A stretch of DNA of 64,000 nucleotides from NCBI GenBank assembly GCA_934525325.1, contig CAKSZE010000002.1, positions 1-64,000 of the forward strand, read 5' to 3'. The DNA is from an uncultured Faecalibacterium sp. (lineage in GTDB: Bacteria > Bacillota > Clostridia > Oscillospirales > Ruminococcaceae). A program made the position numbers and the translations under genes. Below the pieces are notes generated by a model. That model searched no databases. It was not told the origin of the DNA and saw nothing but the letters and a program-made list of their open reading frames with translations. Shown one piece after another: positions 1 to 7,628 of the stretch; the stretch's first letter is position 1, and the number at the start of each line of letters is the position of its first letter.

Positions 1-73
1 TGAAAGTCACAAACTTATCATAGTTCCATAGAAAGCCTTTGTAAAGTACGCACTTTGGCGTAAGATACTTACC

Positions 74-310
74 TCAAGGTAATAAACGAACAGGTATTAT
101 GTTTAAGTATACAATGCCGGTTTTCTCGATTTCCACATTGGTCACACCCCGGTTCTGCCGAATCAGGCGCTTCATGCTCTGTTTTCCCTGCGAAGCATTC
201 TTGTCGTACTGCCGCAGCAGAAACTGCGCACCTTTCAGGAAAGTCCGGGCCGTCAGCTTTGTGGTTGAAATGGCAAAGTTGACTGTCTTGTGTTCAATTT
301 CTTCCTGCAT
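74..310 (-). pseudogene. PcfB/DUF3801-type conjugation protein, 3'-truncated
   Basis: The 78-residue product starts with MQEEIEHKTVNFAISTTKLT, the N-terminus I associate with DUF3801/PcfB proteins, which are relaxase accessory proteins of conjugative elements. The resemblance runs through the region RLIRQNRGVTNVEIEKTGI (about residues 48-66). It then stops, and an unrelated short tail follows before the stop codon, where the family normally continues for tens of residues. A GAGGGGGTGG Shine-Dalgarno sequence precedes the ATG. It is the last member of a leftward run that starts with repA/parA. I infer a 3' deletion with a junction near position 115. The first 73 bases of the window hold nothing I can assign. 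Confidence 0.6.
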
Positions 311-340
311 TTATACCACCCCCTCTGCAGGAATACCGGT

Positions 341-781
341 TCATCGCTCATGCGCCGCCGGGGGCTTTGCTTTTGCCGTTTCCGGCCTCACATTTTCGTC
401 CGGAACAGGCAGCACCAGCATTTGACGGCCCAGGCGCATAAAAGTTTCCGGCTGATGAAAGAGCTCCTCGTATTTCTGCGTCAGCTCCGGGGAGAGGGAT
501 GCAAAATCCTCCTCGCCCAGACCCACCACCAGAAATGTTCCGGCAACCACATCATAGGCCTCGCCGCTTTCATCCCGCAGAGCGCGGTTCAGCGGCAGCC
601 CCATGAGCTTGCCGTCATCGTTATAAACGATGGCCACCGGGTCTTCAAAGGGATAGCTTGCACCAATCGAGCCGCCGACCGCCTGCTGCAGCGCTTTCAG
701 GTCATTGTCAATCTCAGTCGGCTTCGGGTGCTGCCCCGGTGCGATTTGCAGCACCGAAAGGGTATTCTTTTCCTGTTCCAT
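341..781 (-). CDS. DUF3846 domain protein of a mobile element
   Basis: This is a 146-residue soluble protein. Its central part (roughly residues 25-130) contains the GxxIGAxYPFEDPVAIVYND and DVVAGTFLVVGLGEEDF stretches I recognise from DUF3846 proteins. These are common on Clostridia conjugative transposons and plasmids, and their biochemical role is unknown to me. A strong AAAGGAGG lies eight bases before the ATG, so the start is clear. It sits between the DUF3789 gene, whose 3' end overlaps it by 68 bases, and the truncated pcfB gene. It appears intact although neighbours are damaged. The Pro/Ala-rich C-terminal tail (PETAKAKPPAAHER) is probably disordered. Confidence 0.6.
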   Translation of the reverse strand: MEQEKNTLSVLQIAPGQHPKPTEIDNDLKALQQAVGGSIGASYPFEDPVAIVYNDDGKLMGLPLNRALRDESGEAYDVVAGTFLVVGLGEEDFASLSPELTQKYEELFHQPETFMRLGRQMLVLPVPDENVRPETAKAKPPAAHER

Positions 782-905
782 CCGTATCCTCCTTTACCGT
801 AATCACAATTTCTCCGGTTCGTGCCGCCTGCATCAGGGAAGCGGCAAAAAAACCGCAGAAAACGCCCAGTTCAAAGAAAGCAAAGCCCACAAAAAAGCTC
901 ATCAT
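714..905 (-). CDS. DUF3789-like small membrane protein
   Basis: This is a 63-residue protein with one N-terminal hydrophobic helix (about residues 3-25, MSFFVGFAFFELGVFCGFFA) followed by the short polar motif SLMQAARTGE. That architecture matches DUF3789 proteins, tiny single-pass proteins encoded beside DUF3846 genes on Clostridia mobile elements. A GAGGAGG ribosome-binding site is five bases before ATGATG. The last 22 codons overlap the start and ribosome-binding site of the DUF3846 gene, so the C-terminal tail may be a consequence of rearrangement. Function is unknown. Family assignment rests on the hydrophobic pattern, the QAAR motif and the neighbours. Confidence 0.45.
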   Translation of the reverse strand: MMSFFVGFAFFELGVFCGFFAASLMQAARTGEIVITVKEDTDGTGKEYPFGAANRTGAAPEAD

Positions 906-935
906 TGCGGCCTCCTCAGTCCAGGCAGATGCAGT

Positions 936-1145
936 TCAGGTTCTTGCCATCGGCCATAAGCGCCGCGCTGTGCTGTTCCAGATGGCCTCATCGTCCAGCA
1001 CCTTGAACGGATGCTCCTTGAAGGGAAACAGCTCCTCGATGGGAATCTGCCGCACCTGCTCCCGCTTTTGCTCCTGCCGGGATTCCTCGGTGGAAAACAT
1101 CTCATCGAGACCTTTCAGCGCCAAGTTTGCGTTGCTTTTCGGCAT
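936..1145 (-). pseudogene. parB: parB fragment (N-terminus only)
   Basis: The reading frame begins [17 protein letters not shown] and continues through REQVRQIPIEELFPFKEHPF and KVLDDEA. This is the N-terminal lead-in and first strand of the ParB/Srx nuclease-like fold (chromosome/plasmid partition centromere-binding protein). Homology ends abruptly after about residue 57, and the frame closes after 69 residues, whereas ParB proteins usually have 250-300. Another short reading frame ending in a GKNLNCICLD-like tail follows on the same strand, probably the remnant 3' end of a different gene joined by deletion. The start overlaps the 3' end of the damaged parA gene by 44 bases. Confidence 0.65.
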
Positions 1146-1530
1146 CGGCCAGCACCTCCCTCGTCAAAGATTGATAGGCCGCTGCCACCTTGCCTTTGGG
1201 GTCATGGGCAAAGATGCTCCTGCCCTCTGCGCTGATTTCCGCCGCACGGACAGAGTGCGTAACAGGCAGTTCATCGGGCTGCTGCCAGCCCATGCTGATG
1301 GCAATGTCTGCGCAGCGGACAACTATGAATCCGCATGCAGTGCGCACAACTGGCCATAGGAGCGAAGCGACTATGGTAAGCGACCCCTGCGGGTCGGCAT
1401 CCACCAGCAGCACCTTTTTGCCTTCCCGTGCAAGCCCCACGCCCAGATTTTCGCAGGTCGTGGTTTTGCCGGTTCCGCCTTTCTGATTGACGATGGCAAT
1501 CGTGGTTGCTTTTTTTGACATTTTCATCAC
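1102..1530 (-). pseudogene. parA: parA partition ATPase with internal deletion
   Basis: The first 52 residues are a good ParA/Soj N-terminus, with a deviant Walker A loop KGGTGKTT (residues 17-24) and the switch motif [12 protein letters not shown] (41-52). The last 50 residues resemble the ParA C-terminus ([20 protein letters not shown], then [15 protein letters not shown]). Between them only about 40 residues remain, where the family has some 190, so the Walker B strand and most of the dimer interface are missing. Part of the replacement is a 38-base hairpin (1341-1378) related to the intergenic repeats elsewhere in the window, read through in frame. The gene is therefore broken although the frame is open. 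The first codons overlap the repA stop. Confidence 0.75.
1341..1378 (-). repeat. hairpin-1 fragment of the intergenic repeat family, inside parA
   Basis: On the minus strand the arms CCATAG and CTATGG flank the loop TCGCTTCGCTC. The intact copies of the repeat family have the same plan, with a six-base arm around a CCGCTTCGCTCT-like loop (for example 16237-16262 and 37736-37761). It interrupts the parA homology in frame. The match is short, so insertion rather than convergence is an inference. Confidence 0.4.
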
Positions 1531-2291
1531 CCCCTGTTCGATAAATCATGATTGGTTTGGTTCTGGTAATAAAGCTGCATGGTCGTGGGTGCATTGTAGA
1601 GTGCAGCCAGCAGATACTGCTTCATGTTCCGGACCGGTGCGGTACTTTCCGCAAGACACTTCAGCACAAAGCGGATATGGTCTGCATTCAGCTTCATGAA
1701 TCGGCTGCGCACGACCTCCGCAGGCTTGTCATCCCCTGCCACCCGCAGCATTCTGCGTTTCGAAGAGCAGGTATCCACCAGAAGATTCACGATTTGATCG
1801 ATGGTGTCCTCCTCATCCGGGCAGATCCGGAGCAGCAAGTCCACCTCCAACGACTGCATAAAATACGCTTCCAGCCGTGTGCGCTCATCCGGTTCGCTCT
1901 CCGCGTCGGAAGAGAAAGGATCAGGTTCACTCCCCTCGGTTTTATTCCACTCAGTCTTATTTCCTCGTGATTTTGCCGTTTCCTGCTGCGCTGAATCCGC
2001 GGCACCGGAACCGTTCTTTTCACGATTCCGGAAACGCGGGTCTGCAAAGTTTTTGACGTAAATCAGATTGGGTTTTCCCAGCCCGCGCCGTTTGCGCTCA
2101 ATCAGTCCAAACTTTTCCAATTCCCGGAACAGTTTGGTTGCCTTGTTGTCTGCGCAGCCCAGTGCATCCATCACTTCCTGCACAGGAAAAATGATATACA
2201 CCCTTCCCTGCTCATCCAGCCATCCGTTTTTCACCGACAGCCCCATGCGGTCCAGCAGGATGCCGTACAGCGTTTTGGCATCAGTGGACAG
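1527..2291 (-). pseudogene. Replication initiator (RepA/DUF6017 type), 5'-truncated
   Basis: Residues from LSTDAKTLYGILLDRMGLSV through NGWLDEQGRVYIIFPVQEVM form the winged-helix replication-initiator domain typical of Clostridia plasmids and conjugative elements (RepA_N class). A polar linker and a C-terminal domain (LRICPDEEDTIDQIVNLL... to [12 protein letters not shown]) follow, resembling the DUF6017 part. The family normally begins about 20 residues earlier. Here the codon before LSTDAKT is TGA (2292-2294) and no homologous sequence precedes it, so the 5' end is lost. An internal ATG (2246) could start a shortened 239-residue product, but it has no convincing ribosome-binding site. The stop overlaps the parA start. 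Confidence 0.7.
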
Positions 2292-2440
2292 TCAGCTAGA
2301 GCGGGAAATCATTGGTCTCTTTGCATCCCATTGAAAAATGCACATATTTAAAAGCATATTGTGCTACCCAAAGCAATGGGCAAGGATGAGATATGTTTCC
2401 GTTTTGCTTGGCATTTTTGCCTTTTTTCAGATTTCAGCGT

Positions 2441-2476
2441 ATAAAAAAGCGGGCAACCGTTTTGGGGTTGTCCGCA
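2441..2476 (-). terminator. Rho-independent terminator after the deaminase gene
   Basis: On the minus strand GCGGACAACC and GGTTGCCCGC form a stem with one mismatch around a short loop. A TTTTTT run follows immediately, about 40 bases past the stop of the deaminase-like gene. Confidence 0.7.
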
Positions 2477-2517
2477 GAAGGATGTATTGTTTTCGTCACT
2501 CGATAAATGGGAAGTTG

Positions 2518-2952
2518 TCAATTACTCTTTGCCTCAGCGTAACGTTCCTTTCCCCACCAATTCGGCATAAGTTCTTTTAATGTTACAGTTTCTCGTTTTT
2601 CATAATCAACCATGATTTCCATATCTTCGTTTGCTTCATTTAATTGATAAAAGAATTCCTGACAAGCACCACATGGCATGCCGCTCCCGCCTCCGTTTGG
2701 CGCACTGTCGCGGAATGCTATAAATCTTTTTATTTTTGTCTGACCACTGTTAGCATACATATTCAGGGCGGCAAGTCTATCGGCACAAATATTCATCACT
2801 CCGCTGCAACTTTCAATGCAGAAGCCTGTATAGATATCTCCGTTTTCAGCTTCTATCGCGCAAACTACATTGTGCGCATATATAAAAGGAGATACTTCTT
2901 CTGGATGATATTGTTCTTTCGCCTTCTCATACATTCTTTCCCAAATATCCAT
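2518..2952 (-). CDS. Cytidine-deaminase-like protein with Asp at the catalytic Glu position
   Basis: This is a 144-residue member of the cytidine/blasticidin-S deaminase superfamily, zinc-dependent hydrolytic deaminases of nucleosides and analogues. The zinc ligands are visible: Cys in NICADRLAALNMY (about residue 56) and the pair in GMPCGACQEF (about 92-95). The family expects C-A-E, with Glu shuttling protons. Here the codon is GAT, giving C-A-D, which may lower or abolish activity. N-terminal MDIWERMYEKAKEQY and the WWGKERY tail fit a conserved Firmicutes subgroup. The gene is AT-richer than its neighbours and follows the decayed mobile element, so horizontal acquisition is likely. It has its own terminator. 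Confidence 0.75.
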   Translation of the reverse strand: MDIWERMYEKAKEQYHPEEVSPFIYAHNVVCAIEAENGDIYTGFCIESCSGVMNICADRLAALNMYANSGQTKIKRFIAFRDSAPNGGGSGMPCGACQEFFYQLNEANEDMEIMVDYEKRETVTLKELMPNWWGKERYAEAKSN

Positions 2953-3102
2953 TTGATTTTCCCCCGCAAATTCTTAGTTCTCCCCCTCAGTATACCACGC
3001 TTTTCCCCTGCGGAAAAGCTTCTGCGCATAAAAGGTTTCTCCGGCAACTATCTGCGCCCCGGCTCATACAATCTAACAACTATGTACCGGGAGGGATATC
3101 GT

Positions 3103-3786
3103 GTGCTGCTGACCTTACTGCAATTTTTCGCCACAAAATTTCTGTTTCTGGCGCTCCATCTGGAAAGCGGCTGCTTTCCGCGTCCGCTCACAGCCCGGGA
3201 GGAAGCTGCCGCTTTCAGCGCCCTGCGCGCCGGGGATGCCGCCGCCCGGGAAAAGCTGATCCGCCACAATCTGCGGCTGGTGGCGCACATCGTAAAAAAA
3301 TATTACGCCCTGCCGGGCGATCAGGAGGATCTTGTTTCCATCGGCACCATCGGGCTGATGAAAGCGGTAGATACCTTTGATGCCACACGCAAGGCGCGGT
3401 TTTCCACTTATGCCAGCCGCTGCATTGAAAACGAGATCCGTATGCAGTTCCGGCGGGAGCGCAAGAGCGGGCAGACCGTCTCTCTGCAAGAATCCTTGGA
3501 GGCAGACGGGGACTCAGCGCTGACCTTAGCGGACGTGATACAGGACGGCTTTTGCATGGAGGACAGCTGTGAGCGGCAGGAGGATGTCCGGCGGCTGCGG
3601 CAGCTGCTGGACACTCTGCCCGCCCGGGAGCGGCAGATCCTGCTGCTGCGGTACGGGCTGGCTGGACAGCCGCCCCTGACCCAGCTGGAGACCGCCGGGC
3701 TGCTGGGCATCAGCCGCAGCTACGTTTCCCGGCTTGAGACCCACGCACTGGAACTGCTGCGGCAGGCGTGGGGCAAGAACAGCTAG
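3103..3786 (+). CDS. SigK-like RNA polymerase sigma factor
   Basis: This is a 227-residue sigma-70 family protein of the sporulation SigK/SigE type. The GTG at 3103 is chosen as start because GGGAGGG lies seven bases upstream; an in-frame ATG at 3082 is the alternative. After a hydrophobic N-terminus (VLLTLLQFFATKFLFLALHL), as in pro-SigK-like proteins, come region 2 (NLRLVAHIVKKYY, GDQEDLVSIGTIGLMKAV, RFSTYASRCIENEI) and region 4 (LPARERQILLLRYGL and the helix-turn-helix TAGLLGISRSYVSRLETHAL). It ends four bases before the convergent rnmV gene. Faecalibacterium is not known to form spores, so if the genus is right this factor probably controls another regulon. Confidence 0.85.
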   Translation: MLLTLLQFFATKFLFLALHLESGCFPRPLTAREEAAAFSALRAGDAAAREKLIRHNLRLVAHIVKKYYALPGDQEDLVSIGTIGLMKAVDTFDATRKARFSTYASRCIENEIRMQFRRERKSGQTVSLQESLEADGDSALTLADVIQDGFCMEDSCERQEDVRRLRQLLDTLPARERQILLLRYGLAGQPPLTQLETAGLLGISRSYVSRLETHALELLRQAWGKNS

Positions 3787-3790
3787 GTTT

Positions 3791-4405
3791 TCACTCCTGC
3801 AAAATTTTCAACTGCAATTCGTCCAGTTGTTCAAAAGTGTACAGCCGGTTGAAAGCTTCCACCAGTTCCTTTTTGGAAAGGCGCGGCGGCAGCCCCAGCG
3901 CATTCAAGAGTCTAGCCTTGCGCTCGGCGCTGCCGGGCTTGCCGGAAAGCCCCCACTCGTACAGGTCGGTGTAGGTGATCTGCCGCCCCGCCGGGCGCAC
4001 CGGCGCGGCTCCGGCTTCTGCGCCCAAGGCGTCCAGCAGAGCCTGCCGCACAAGGGCATCGTCCACGCCCTCTACCCCCAGCAAGCCCTCCTTGCCGGGC
4101 TGCGCCTTGCGCTTTTCCTTGCCGTGGATGGCGGGCACATAGGCCTGCACCACGTTCTGCGTGCCCACCATGTTGGTGATGTAATTGCGGATGCGGAAAC
4201 CTGCCGCGTCCGAATCCGTGAGTAAGATCAGACCGTTTTTCTGCGCCAGCGCCCGGAACAGCTGCTGGCGCTGTTTGTCTTTATAAATGCCAAAACCGTC
4301 CGTCAGCAGGATCATGGCATCGGTCAGGTGCGCCAGACGGACGGCATCGTACTTGCCCTCCACGATCAGCACCCGGTCGGTATGGATCATCTCGTTTTGC
4401 ATCAT
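3791..4405 (-). CDS. rnmV: Ribonuclease M5
   Basis: RNase M5 matures the 5S rRNA ends in Firmicutes. The 204-residue protein starts with a TOPRIM domain: the acidic motif VLIVEGKYDAVRL (glutamate at about residue 16) and LILLTDSDAAGFRIRN with the DxD pair (about 64-66). The C-terminal DUF4093-like part carries TYTDLYEWGLSGKPGSAERK, characteristic of RNase M5. The ATG overlaps the holA stop (ATGATG over TGA), indicating translational coupling. The family is often next to ksgA, which is not present here. It is the last gene of the operon that starts at alaS. Confidence 0.92.
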   Translation of the reverse strand: MMQNEMIHTDRVLIVEGKYDAVRLAHLTDAMILLTDGFGIYKDKQRQQLFRALAQKNGLILLTDSDAAGFRIRNYITNMVGTQNVVQAYVPAIHGKEKRKAQPGKEGLLGVEGVDDALVRQALLDALGAEAGAAPVRPAGRQITYTDLYEWGLSGKPGSAERKARLLNALGLPPRLSKKELVEAFNRLYTFEQLDELQLKILQE

Positions 4406-5430
4406 CTTCCGCTCCCCGCCAGCGCCAGACGGCACAGTGCTGTTTCCAGCAGTGTCTGCGCCGCCACAGGCTGGCTTTTCAGGCTCTGGTCCAGTTCCAG
4501 CAGCACCTGCAAACAGGCTTCCAGCTGGGGCAGGGTGTAGTGGGCGGCGGTCTCTGCCGAGCGCTTCAACCGGTAGTCACTGCCCTTATAGCCAAAATCC
4601 TTGTGCACCGCACTGTAATTTTTCCGTTTTGCCGCTCCAAGCTTTACCCGGTACAGATCCACATAACTGCCGATCATCGCCGCCGTGATGGCGATGGGCT
4701 CCTGCTGCAGCCGCAGCAGGGTCTGTAACTTTTTGCAGGCTCCGGTGGCGTTTTTGGCGGTGATCATGCGGATCATCTCGAACACATCCGCTTCAAGGCT
4801 CACCGTTCCCATCTCTGCCACCATGGAGGCGCTCACGGTCTGGTAACCGGACAGGGCACAGAGCTTGTCCACCTCGTTTTCCAGCAGAAACGGGTCCTCG
4901 CCGCAGCGCTCCAGCAATGCGGCGGCTGCGCCGTCCGGCAGGGTCGCGCCCTGCGCCTTTGCGCGCTCCATCATCAGATTTTTCAGTTCAAAGGGGCGGG
5001 GCTTTGCCAGCTCTTCCGTGTAGCCAATGGCCTTGCACTGGGCTTGCAGCTTTTGCGCCTGCTTGCCCAGCTTGAGCTTGCTGCGCTCCAGCGGGAACAC
5101 ACTGCCCAGCACTGCCACGGCGTTTTCCAAGCTGGAAAGAGTGTTGCACAGCTCGTCCAAATCCTTGCTGCCGTAGGCAGCGGGGTCTATTTCCGGCAGC
5201 ACCACCACGCGCCGGGTACCGAAAAAGGAGATGGTGCCCGCCGCCATGATAAGCTGTTCCAGCTCCGGGGCGGCACCGTCCAGGATGGTGGCGTCCTCGT
5301 CGCTGTCTGCCGACAGCACCCGCACCGCCGCCGCCACTGCCTGCCGCACCAGATACCGCTCGCTGGAATAAAAATAGTAGACCGGGCAGCCCTTGTCGGC
5401 CAGCTGCCGGAGTTTTGCTTCCGTGGCCAT
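4402..5430 (-). CDS. holA: DNA polymerase III delta subunit
   Basis: The delta subunit opens the beta sliding clamp within the clamp-loader complex. The 342-residue length is normal for the family. Visible features are the N-terminal YYFYSSERYLVRQAV segment (the delta 'F-x-G-x-E/D' loading region in variant form), the LPEIDPAAYGSKDLDEL region, and the C-terminal collar domain with LLRLQQEPIAITAAMIGSYV followed by LEACLQVLLELDQSLKS. It follows comEC by 68 bases and overlaps rnmV. comEC-holA adjacency is common in bacteria and supports the assignment. Confidence 0.92.
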   Translation of the reverse strand: MATEAKLRQLADKGCPVYYFYSSERYLVRQAVAAAVRVLSADSDEDATILDGAAPELEQLIMAAGTISFFGTRRVVVLPEIDPAAYGSKDLDELCNTLSSLENAVAVLGSVFPLERSKLKLGKQAQKLQAQCKAIGYTEELAKPRPFELKNLMMERAKAQGATLPDGAAAALLERCGEDPFLLENEVDKLCALSGYQTVSASMVAEMGTVSLEADVFEMIRMITAKNATGACKKLQTLLRLQQEPIAITAAMIGSYVDLYRVKLGAAKRKNYSAVHKDFGYKGSDYRLKRSAETAAHYTLPQLEACLQVLLELDQSLKSQPVAAQTLLETALCRLALAGSGR

Positions 5431-5498
5431 GCAAATGCCCCTTTCCTGTTATAAATTGCTCTTTGTATTGTACCACACTCGGCCCGGATTGCAAAGCA

Positions 5499-7622
5499 TT
5501 ACGCAAGCCTTTCGCCGCCGGTACGGCGCAGACTGAGGGAGGCTGTGTACTGCGTTTCCGGCGGCATCCAGCTGTAACTGCGCAGCGCCAGCAGCTTTTG
5601 GTACTGCACCACCTCCGGCTTTTTGGCCGAGGCCACCAGCCACTCCGTTTGCAGCGGCTGCGCCAGCTCTGCCTTTCCGCTCAAGGTCACAAACTGCCGG
5701 TTGCCGATGCTCAGCCGCACAAGACACCCTTCCCGGGTGCGCAGCAGTTCCACCGCCGCCGGGGTGCAGCGCAGCTTACGGCTGGCATTGACCGGCAGAC
5801 GCTCTGCCCGGATGCCCTGCTGCGCAGGCAGGGTGCAGGCGGTTTTTGCGTTCATGCGCAGGTCTACCACCAGCTCCACGGTGCGCACGCCCCGCCGCGC
5901 CAGCTGGTTTTCCACCGCACGCTGGGCGGCGCTGCCGCCCCGGAACAGCACCACTGCCCGGTCGTTCTGGGCAACCACTACCGCAGGTGCCTGTGCGCTG
6001 CCCACAAGGTCGATGTGCACCACGTCCCGGCTGAGGGCGTTGCCCAGCCCGATGCCCACCGCTGCCGCCAGCAAAATGCCCGGCACTGCCACCCGCAGAC
6101 GCACCCGCCAGCGGAAGGCCAGCACCCCAAGCCCGCACAGCAGCAGACAGACCAGCGCCGCGTAGGCGGTATCAAAGTAGAGGGACGCCCCGGGCTTTGT
6201 GCTGAGCCAGACCGCCCAGCCGTTCAGCAGCCCGGTGAGCAGGTCTGCCGCCCGGGAGAGCACCCCGTGCACCGGTGCCAGCCACGGCACCAACCCCACA
6301 AAAGCCACTGCCAGCCCCAGCAAAAGCAGCGGCTGCACCATCCACAGCACCGCGATGCTGGAGACAACTGCCCACGCGCTGACGCTCAACCCCCGCAGCA
6401 CCAGCACCGGGAAGGTCGCCGCCGAGGCGCAGGCTGCAATACAGGCACTCTCTGCAAGCCCCTGAAGCCGCTCCGGCAGCCTGTTGAACCACGGACGCCT
6501 GACCGGCTTTTGCAGGTTCTCCCCTGCTTTGACCCAGAAACGCCTGTCATGGGCGTCCCGCATCCGGCGGATGCAGGCGTTGCCCGCCACCGTACCCACC
6601 ACTGCTGCAAAGGAAAGTTCAAAGCCGATATCCCACACTGCGTAGCTGTTGACGGCAGTCATCAGGATGCCTGCCGCCGCCAGCGAGGTGAGGACATCTG
6701 CCGGTCCCCACACCCACACGCCCAAAGCGCTGACCCACACTGCCACGGCGGCGCGGCGCACCGAGGGTGTAAAGCCAGTCACACCCATCAGCACCAGCGC
6801 CAGCAGGCTCTTGCCCACTGCACGCCGTCTGCGGCTGCGGTAGCTCTGCTCCCAGCGGTAGGGCAGTAAAACGCTGAGGATATCCCCGCACAGGATGGAA
6901 ACGTGCATTCCGCTAACTACCAGCACATGGGAAAGCCCTGCGCCCCGGTAGGCGCTGCGCATCTTTGCTGAAAGCCCGCTGCGGTCGCCCACCGTCATAG
7001 CCGCCAGCACGCCGCCGGTGTCCCGGTGCATCGCCCGACGCAGGCTCTCGCTCAGTTTTTGCTGCAAGCGGTGGGTACGGGCACGGAAACTGCTGCTCTC
7101 GCCCAGCACGGTAAGCTGCGGCTTTTCCGGTACAGGCTCCGCCTGCAAGGCGATTCCGTCTGCGTACTGCGCCGTCCGTTCTTCCATGTCCGGTTGTTGC
7201 AGCGTGAAACAGCCCTGAACCCGCTGCCCTGCCGCGCAGACGGGCAGTTCTGCACAGGCTATGCGGAAGCCCGCCGGGATGCCGTTCACACTTTCCACCC
7301 ACAGGGTCGCATCCACCGTGCCCGAAAAACAGGTGCTGTCCGCGCGCTCCACCTCGGCAGTCAGCAGCACGGTGCTCCCGGCGTAATTTGCCCGGGTGTG
7401 CTCCAGTCGGGCGCTCGTGGTATGCACCGCGCAAAGCCCCGCCAGTGCGCCCAGCAACAGGCAGACCGCCAGCTTGCGGCTGCCATCCGGGATGCAAATC
7501 AGCAGCAAAAAGGCAACAAAAAATGCCGCAAACGGCATAAAAAGCTCCGTTTGCGGCAAAAAAGTCCACAGGAAACTAAGGCCCATCATTCCGGCGCAGA
7601 ACGCGCAGAGCGGGCGGCGCAT
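5499..7622 (-). CDS. comEC: ComEC/Rec2 competence channel with a degenerate nuclease-like domain
   Basis: ComEC forms the membrane channel that carries single-stranded DNA into the cell. The 707-residue protein has two N-terminal helices (about 1-60), an OB-like extracytoplasmic domain (65-165), the competence domain with GAGLSHVLVVSGMHVSIL (about 228-245), and many further helices up to about 510. The C-terminal part should be a metallo-beta-lactamase-like nuclease. Here it starts with HIDLVGSAQAPAVVVAQ and lacks the HxHxDH metal motif and the usual length. The gene may make a channel without nuclease activity. It starts seven bases after the phosphoribosyltransferase stop. A terminator-like hairpin lies in its first 35 codons. 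Confidence 0.88.
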   Translation of the reverse strand: MRRPLCAFCAGMMGLSFLWTFLPQTELFMPFAAFFVAFLLLICIPDGSRKLAVCLLLGALAGLCAVHTTSARLEHTRANYAGSTVLLTAEVERADSTCFSGTVDATLWVESVNGIPAGFRIACAELPVCAAGQRVQGCFTLQQPDMEERTAQYADGIALQAEPVPEKPQLTVLGESSSFRARTHRLQQKLSESLRRAMHRDTGGVLAAMTVGDRSGLSAKMRSAYRGAGLSHVLVVSGMHVSILCGDILSVLLPYRWEQSYRSRRRRAVGKSLLALVLMGVTGFTPSVRRAAVAVWVSALGVWVWGPADVLTSLAAAGILMTAVNSYAVWDIGFELSFAAVVGTVAGNACIRRMRDAHDRRFWVKAGENLQKPVRRPWFNRLPERLQGLAESACIAACASAATFPVLVLRGLSVSAWAVVSSIAVLWMVQPLLLLGLAVAFVGLVPWLAPVHGVLSRAADLLTGLLNGWAVWLSTKPGASLYFDTAYAALVCLLLCGLGVLAFRWRVRLRVAVPGILLAAAVGIGLGNALSRDVVHIDLVGSAQAPAVVVAQNDRAVVLFRGGSAAQRAVENQLARRGVRTVELVVDLRMNAKTACTLPAQQGIRAERLPVNASRKLRCTPAAVELLRTREGCLVRLSIGNRQFVTLSGKAELAQPLQTEWLVASAKKPEVVQYQKLLALRSYSWMPPETQYTASLSLRRTGGERLA
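7517..7563 (-). terminator. Terminator-like hairpin inside the 5' coding region of comEC
   Basis: On the minus strand GCCGCAAACGG and CCGTTTGCGGC make an 11-bp perfect stem around a T-rich loop, followed by TTTTTTG. It encodes part of the second hydrophobic stretch of ComEC. The sequence meets the textbook shape of a Rho-independent terminator, but whether it terminates is unknown. Confidence 0.5.
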
Positions 7623-7628
7623 CCCAGC

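Noticed and set aside
2247-2517. Additional gene between repA remnant and the deaminase gene
   Set aside because: The 80-codon plus-strand frame lacks a ribosome-binding site and runs through the deaminase terminator.
5415-6869. 484-residue open frame opposite comEC
   Set aside because: It is a compositional shadow, rich in Pro, His and Gln, without a start signal.
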